In this document: piece by piece, positions 59,837 through 64,000 of the stretch
Layout: the number at the start of each line of letters is the position of its first letter
Numbering within the stretch: the first letter of the stretch is position 1
DNA from: an uncultured Bacteroidales bacterium
Lineage (GTDB): Bacteria > Bacteroidota > Bacteroidia > Bacteroidales > P3
Direction of reading: 5' to 3'
Assembly: GCA_900316055.1 (NCBI GenBank)
Contig: ONBK01000010.1
Coordinates: 1 to 64,000, forward strand
Length of the DNA: 64,000 nucleotides
Program-made: the position numbers and the translations under genes
The notes under the pieces: generated by a model
The model's input: the letters and a program-made list of their open reading frames with translations, nothing else
Told to the model about the DNA's origin: nothing
Databases searched by the model: none

Positions 59837-60835
59837 TCAGTTGCGGTAGCCGATGACGCGGCGCACTTCAGCAAGGGTTTTCTGCGCACTCTCGCGTGCT
59901 TTGTCGCGTCCACGGTCAAAGATGCGCTGCAGGGCCTGTTGGTCGGCACCAATCTCGAGGATGCGCTGACGCATGGGCTCGACAAAGTTCACCATATCTT
60001 CGGCGAGCTGTTTCTTGAGGTCGCCGTAGCGAATCTGGCAGCGGTTATAGAGGTCATCGAAGTATTCCACCGTATCGGGTGTGGAGACGGCTTTGAGGAG
60101 CGAGAAGAGGTTCTCGATTTCCTCAGGTTTCTTTTGGTTCATCTCCGTGGGACCGCTGTCACTCTTGGCTTTCATGATTTTCTTGCGAATCACCGAAGGT
60201 TCATCAGTGAGGAAGATGGTGGAGGCTTCTCCCTCGCTCTTGCCCATCTTACCAGCACCGTTGAGGGCGGGAATCTTCACCAATCCTGTGGCGGAGCCAA
60301 TAGCCTGCGGCAAGGGGAAAACCTCGCTGCCGTACATGTTGTTGAAGCGCTGGGCGAAAGTACGGGTCATCTCGAGATGCTGTTCCTGATCCTTGCCCAC
60401 GGGAACCTTGGTGGCCTTGTGGATGAGGATGTCGGCGGCCATAAGGGTGGGGTAGGTGAGGAGACCTGCGTTGACGTTGTTGGGGTTCTGACGTACCTTG
60501 TCTTTGAAGGAGGTGACACGCTCGAGTTCGCCGAGGTAGGCGTTCATATTGAAGAAGAGGTAGAGCTCGATAGTTTCGGGAAGATCGCTCTGGAGGTAGA
60601 TGGTGGCTTTCTCGGGGTCGAGTCCCGCGGCGAGATAGGCAGCCATAATCTTACTGGCATCACCATAGATGCTGCCGGGCGTGGGATGCGTGGTCAGCGA
60701 GTGGTAGTCAGCGATGAAGAAATAGCAGTCGTATTCGTCCTGCATCTTCACAAAGTTGCGAAGGGCACCGAAATAGTTGCCGAGGTGAAGGTTGCCGGTG
60801 GGGCGTATGCCGCTGCAAACGATATCTTTGTTCAT
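59837..60835 (-). CDS. trpS: Tryptophanyl-tRNA synthetase
   Basis: A 332-residue class I synthetase charging tRNA-Trp. HIGH-type motif is TGNLHLGNYFGAL, KMSKS-type is GKMGKSEGEAS, and AGLDPEKATIYLQSDLPE is typical. Last gene of a leftward run from beyond 64000; the spacer before it is a TTGATTGTTTGA-type simple repeat (60838-60861). Confidence 0.98.
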   Translation of the reverse strand: MNKDIVCSGIRPTGNLHLGNYFGALRNFVKMQDEYDCYFFIADYHSLTTHPTPGSIYGDASKIMAAYLAAGLDPEKATIYLQSDLPETIELYLFFNMNAYLGELERVTSFKDKVRQNPNNVNAGLLTYPTLMAADILIHKATKVPVGKDQEQHLEMTRTFAQRFNNMYGSEVFPLPQAIGSATGLVKIPALNGAGKMGKSEGEASTIFLTDEPSVIRKKIMKAKSDSGPTEMNQKKPEEIENLFSLLKAVSTPDTVEYFDDLYNRCQIRYGDLKKQLAEDMVNFVEPMRQRILEIGADQQALQRIFDRGRDKARESAQKTLAEVRRVIGYRN

Positions 60836-60874
60836 TGCTTGATTGTTTGATTGTTTGAGTCTTTTTATTCTATG

Positions 60875-62125
60875 TTATATTCGTGCCCGACGGACAGTGA
60901 GTCCAACGGAGAAAGTGCTGATGGCCATTACGAGGAGGAAGGTGATGAGGAAGTCGATGGCACGCATAGAGACGGGGAAGGAACTGACGACGAAATTACC
61001 GTCTCCCATACCGATGATGCCGAACTGCTGCTGGAGGAAACAGATAAGAAACCCTAATAACAGACCTGCGACGACGGCAATGGCGCAGATAAGAAGGCCT
61101 TCGAGGAGGAACGCACGCCGAATGTTGCGACGCTCCATACCCATGCTGCGTAGCATGAAGATGTCGTCCCGCTTGTTGAGGATAAGCAACGACAGCGAGG
61201 CTACTAGGCTAAGGGTAGAGATGAGGATGATGAGAGAGAGGATGAGATAGATGCCGAGACGCTCGGTGCGGTAAATCTTATAGTAAAGGGGCTGTTGGTC
61301 GTAGCGGTCCTTGATTATCAGATTAGAGTTATGAGTTATGAGATAAGAGTTGATTTTCTTTTTGATTTTGTCGAGGTTGGCACCGGGGTTGAGTTTGATG
61401 GCCAGGGAGGTGTACTCGTCAAAGTCGTAGCACATCAACTGGCGGACAAAGTCAATGTCGGTGATGACATACTGTCGGTCGATATCCTGCTGGATGAAGA
61501 AGTTTGCCACAGGATAGGCGTAACCGATATTGAAGGCCTCGTCCATAGTGTTTCCCATGGCAGTGGTGCCGCGCTTGGGGATATGAATAGCTGCTGGAAC
61601 ATCGGCAGGAATCGACATGGCGAGATCGTGGAAGATTTGGCCACCAACGATAAGGGTGGAGATGTCCTCCTCCCAAAGTCCATGGGAATCGATAGGGATT
61701 TGATTGGGGGCAAGATAGTAATCTCCCCAGTTGAGGAGTGTGTCAATACCGGTGACAGCGGCATAATATTCGTCGACACCGCGGAGTTTGACGATAGCCT
61801 GATTCTGTCCATAGGTGATCCAAGCCGTCTCACAGACAAGGCATGAGACATTGCCGATTCCTTCGGTGGAGCGAAGACTCTGGAGTTCACTGCCGGAAAA
61901 ATGGAAAGTTTTGCCTTGAGTAGGTTCGATTGAGAGTTCGGGGTCGAAGGTACCGAAAAGTTGTTTGGTGATGTCACCGATGCCGTTGTAGACAGAGAGG
62001 ACGACGATGAGGGCTGTGGTACTCACCATCAGACCTACAAGGGAAATCCACGAGATGACGTTGACCACCGACCGCTGTTTGCGGGAAAAAAGATAGCGTA
62101 CAGCGATGAGGCCTTCGATTTTCAA
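60875..62125 (-). CDS. LolC/E-like ABC transporter permease (FtsX/MacB fold)
   Basis: A 416-residue protein with four membrane segments: one near the N-terminus (VVNVISWISLVGLMVSTTAL), then three in the C-terminal FtsX domain (LILSLIILISTLSLVASLSL, LLICAIAVVAGLLLGFLICF, LLVMAISTFSVGLTV). A large periplasmic domain lies between. It probably moves lipoproteins from the inner membrane toward the outer membrane with an ATPase encoded elsewhere. In-frame simple repeat DNA (61316-61352) encodes NSYLITHNSNLI. It follows rbfA by 20 bases. Confidence 0.88.
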   Translation of the reverse strand: MKIEGLIAVRYLFSRKQRSVVNVISWISLVGLMVSTTALIVVLSVYNGIGDITKQLFGTFDPELSIEPTQGKTFHFSGSELQSLRSTEGIGNVSCLVCETAWITYGQNQAIVKLRGVDEYYAAVTGIDTLLNWGDYYLAPNQIPIDSHGLWEEDISTLIVGGQIFHDLAMSIPADVPAAIHIPKRGTTAMGNTMDEAFNIGYAYPVANFFIQQDIDRQYVITDIDFVRQLMCYDFDEYTSLAIKLNPGANLDKIKKKINSYLITHNSNLIIKDRYDQQPLYYKIYRTERLGIYLILSLIILISTLSLVASLSLLILNKRDDIFMLRSMGMERRNIRRAFLLEGLLICAIAVVAGLLLGFLICFLQQQFGIIGMGDGNFVVSSFPVSMRAIDFLITFLLVMAISTFSVGLTVRRARI

Positions 62126-62145
62126 TGCGTGAATGTGTTAATGAG

Positions 62146-62490
62146 TTATTGTTTGAGTAAGCGCTCGATGTTCTCGATGTAGTCGAGGGAGTCATCGAGG
62201 TAGAATTCAAGGTGGGGAATGATGCGTAGTTGTTTGCCTTCGCGGAGGCCGAGACGGCGCCGCAGGTCGGGGGTGTTCTCCCGGATAAGTGCCAGTATGC
62301 TCTCCGGCGTACCCTCACCAATGACCATGATGGAGACATGGATGCGGGCGATGGAGAGGTCGGGAGTGATACGAACACCTGTGACTGTAATGAGAGAAGG
62401 ACCGAGGACAGACTTCATCTCGCGGAGGAAGATGTCGCCCATGTCCTGCTGTATCAGTCGGCAAATCTTATTTTGTCTGGTAGATTGCAT
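62146..62490 (-). CDS. rbfA: Ribosome-binding factor A
   Basis: A 114-residue protein with the KH-like RbfA fold: RQNKICRLIQQDMGDIFLRE at the start, ITVTGVRITPDLSIARIHVS, then LRRRLGLREGKQLRIIPHLE and FYLDDSLDY. It helps mature the 30S subunit. The length is normal. It precedes the permease and trpS in a leftward run. Confidence 0.95.
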   Translation of the reverse strand: MQSTRQNKICRLIQQDMGDIFLREMKSVLGPSLITVTGVRITPDLSIARIHVSIMVIGEGTPESILALIRENTPDLRRRLGLREGKQLRIIPHLEFYLDDSLDYIENIERLLKQ

Positions 62491-62527
62491 ATTATCTTCG
62501 TTATAACGTTATGACGTTATTTCGTTT

Positions 62528-63145
62528 TTACCATCTCCAACCCAACCGAATCGGCAGAAACACCGTTTGCTGCATGTAAGCCACACCAAGGGTGATATAA
62601 AAGCTGTGCCAATTGCGGGACATGTTGCGCATGCCGTGGAAGTGATACCAGTAATACCAGTTCAATCCGGCATAGACCTCGGCCAGAGGAGAGAAGAGAG
62701 TCTCGTTGGCGAAGAGCATGCTGCCGCCGGCGCGGACACCGAGCAGTGGAGCAAACTTAATGGAAGTGGGTTGGTAGTCGACACCCATGATGGCTTTCCA
62801 GATGGGTCGGAAATCCATGTCGACGAAGACATTGGCTCCCATGTATGACTCGGCTTCCGCTTGATTGGGGCTGAGGAAGTAGTTGAATCCAGCACCACCA
62901 CCAAGGAACCAGTCCTGGCTGATGTTCACGCCTGCCATCACGTTGGCGTTGGCCATGCTGTGGAACTTGTTGAGGTTGTAGCCGGTCTCACCAGCATTTC
63001 CTACGTTGCCCATAAAGAAGCCGTAGCCACCTTCCACCTTGAGCATGAACTCATTGTTGCTTCCCAACTGTTGGGTGTACTGTGCCGTGGCGGAGAGAGA
63101 GAGTCCCGCCAACACGGCCAAAACGAGGGTTCTTATTTTCATCAT
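62528..63145 (-). CDS. Outer-membrane beta-barrel-like protein
   Basis: A 205-residue product starting at ATG 63145 (overlapping the upstream stop as ATGA), with a signal peptide ending SATAQ. Strands such as EFMLKVEGGYGFFMGNVG, DWFLGGGAGFNYFLS and YITLGVAYMQQTVFL with a final LGWRW suggest a small barrel of the OmpW/PorT type. It is coupled to the upstream T9SS protein gene. Function unknown. Confidence 0.75.
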   Translation of the reverse strand: MMKIRTLVLAVLAGLSLSATAQYTQQLGSNNEFMLKVEGGYGFFMGNVGNAGETGYNLNKFHSMANANVMAGVNISQDWFLGGGAGFNYFLSPNQAEAESYMGANVFVDMDFRPIWKAIMGVDYQPTSIKFAPLLGVRAGGSMLFANETLFSPLAEVYAGLNWYYWYHFHGMRNMSRNWHSFYITLGVAYMQQTVFLPIRLGWRW

Positions 63146-64000
63146 AGTTGTATCAATTTCGATTGGATGGATATGTTTTTGTTTTCTATTTGTACGATGT
63201 AGGTGCCTTTGGGCAGTGACGGATAGAGGGACTGCCCATTGCGGCAGCTGTCGCGGTGCCACACCGTGCGACCGTCGGTGTCGACAATGGTGACCGAGAA
63301 AGGCATCTCGGTATCGACCTCGATGGTCAAGGGCTGCCCTTTACCCAGAGGGTTGGGAAAGAGGTTGAGATGAGTGATGAGTGATGAGTGATGAGTGCCG
63401 ATGGCGAGGCGTTCGAAGTCTACCACCGCCAGCGTGTATTCGCCCGGCAGGATATTCTCGGCCACGAGCCACCCTTCGTTGGCGTTGCCCTCGTAAGTGC
63501 GTGAGACGAGTTGCCAAGAGCTCTCTCTGTTGTGGCGGTAAAACAGGCCCAGAGAGTCAACGGTGGCCGCATTGGTGTAGAAACCTCGGTCGAGATTGGG
63601 GTAGGAACTGTTGGAATAGGCTCCGCGCACGAAGCGGAAGGAGCCCTTTACGCTGTCAATGACATCCCATTGCCCCTGTAGCATCCAGTAGCGGTTGGCG
63701 CGGCGCACCACTCCTTCGGGCATCTCGCCCATGGCAGGAGCCATGTGGTGCTCGGCATAGAGGTATTTGGGATAATGGCGTATCGAGTCTGCTGCCCTTA
63801 CTTTCAAGTGTGTCAACGGCAACGTCTGGGTGCCAGCATAACTTGTCAGTTGTAGCGCATTCAGAGTGGCGGCATCGGAAATCTCATAGTTGCGGTCGAG
63901 CACACAGAAAGCGGGGGTAAAACCGAGGTCATAGTCATTTCCGATATTAAAGCTGGTTCCGGAGCCAGTAAAATCCACCCACCGTTTAGTGGAATCCAGC
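63142..64000 (-). CDS. T9SS-secreted protein, C-terminal part (5' end beyond window)
   Basis: The frame is open to the window edge, so only the last 285 or so residues are visible. The final 75 residues (LFPNPLGKGQPLTIEVDTEM, GRTVWHRDSC, LPKGTYIVQIENK) are a type A T9SS sorting domain, so the protein is exported. The visible body is beta-rich (NRYWMLQGQWDVIDSVKG, GLFYRHNRESSWQLVSRTYE). A peptidase is plausible for this kind of tail, but no catalytic motif is in view. Four GATGAGT units lie just before the sorting domain. Confidence 0.8.
   Translation of the reverse strand, partial: LDSTKRWVDFTGSGTSFNIGNDYDLGFTPAFCVLDRNYEISDAATLNALQLTSYAGTQTLPLTHLKVRAADSIRHYPKYLYAEHHMAPAMGEMPEGVVRRANRYWMLQGQWDVIDSVKGSFRFVRGAYSNSSYPNLDRGFYTNAATVDSLGLFYRHNRESSWQLVSRTYEGNANEGWLVAENILPGEYTLAVVDFERLAIGTHHSSLITHLNLFPNPLGKGQPLTIEVDTEMPFSVTIVDTDGRTVWHRDSCRNGQSLYPSLPKGTYIVQIENKNISIQSKLIQL
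63369..63396. repeat. Four tandem 7-base units in coding sequence before a T9SS domain
   Basis: GATGAGT repeats four times exactly. Seven is not a multiple of three, so gain or loss of one unit would shift the frame right before the sorting domain encoded at about 63142-63366. Candidate for phase variation of export. Confidence 0.85.

Overview
The window comes from an anaerobic member of the Bacteroidetes, most likely order Bacteroidales; I cannot name the genus. Many genes are preceded by the Bacteroidetes-type promoter (TTTG, about 19-20 bases, TAnnTTTG). Several secreted proteins end in type IX secretion (T9SS) sorting domains. Pyruvate:ferredoxin oxidoreductase, rubrerythrin and an Rnf subunit point to anaerobic metabolism. 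Families found mainly in this phylum (DUF4954, DUF4248, DUF6266-like, BspA-type leucine-rich repeats) are also present.

Layout. 1-2067 is the 3' part of nifJ, with a frameshifted end. 2064-28265 is a 26 kb accessory island bounded by imperfect terminal inverted repeats, each followed inward by a small array of TAACGCCATTTT boxes in mirror orientation. The 3' end of nifJ is repeated beyond its right end (28516-28645). A more diverged copy of the last nifJ codons plus terminator occurs at 32888-32966, so a second islet of about 4.3 kb (28709-32887) sits beside the first. The nifJ 3' end therefore looks like a repeatedly used integration site, yet I see no transposase or integrase in the window.

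Island cargo. It starts with an ECF sigma factor and membrane-protein pair, a homopolymer-tract gene and lipoproteins (2828-6252). Next is a secreted set: BspA-like repeat protein, lipoproteins and a T9SS subtilase (6613-13329). A two-gene membrane coiled-coil plus P-loop ATPase unit follows (13508-16713), then a four-gene unit of two ParB-like proteins, a Dam-type methylase and a PD-(D/E)XK-like nuclease (17385-21548). After these come a phage-like cassette with amidase and overlapping spanin-like genes (21917-25020) and a STAND NTPase on the opposite strand (25078-27795). The second islet carries another sigma factor and membrane-protein pair, whose promoter shares 18 bases with the first, plus an AlbA_2/ATPase-type regulator and a Myb-nuclease-Myb protein. 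Several of these resemble anti-phage defence modules. The 13508-16713 and 17385-21548 units are my best candidates for undescribed systems.

33 kb to the end is ordinary chromosome: rubrerythrin, COG0523 GTPase, sigma-like protein, YraN, a structured leader with a small lipoprotein, sodB, a ComM-like ATPase, rmuC, nagB with a DUF4954 gene, tRNA-Glu with rpsT, a C69 peptidase, a glycosyltransferase/deacetylase operon, cysS with envelope genes, a serpin, a Nudix hydrolase, a carboxyltransferase, an isolated rnfA, and a reverse-strand operon ending in rbfA, a LolC/E-like permease and trpS. Short simple repeats typical of spacers here also lie inside several coding regions; a 7-base unit repeated four times precedes a T9SS domain and could switch expression.
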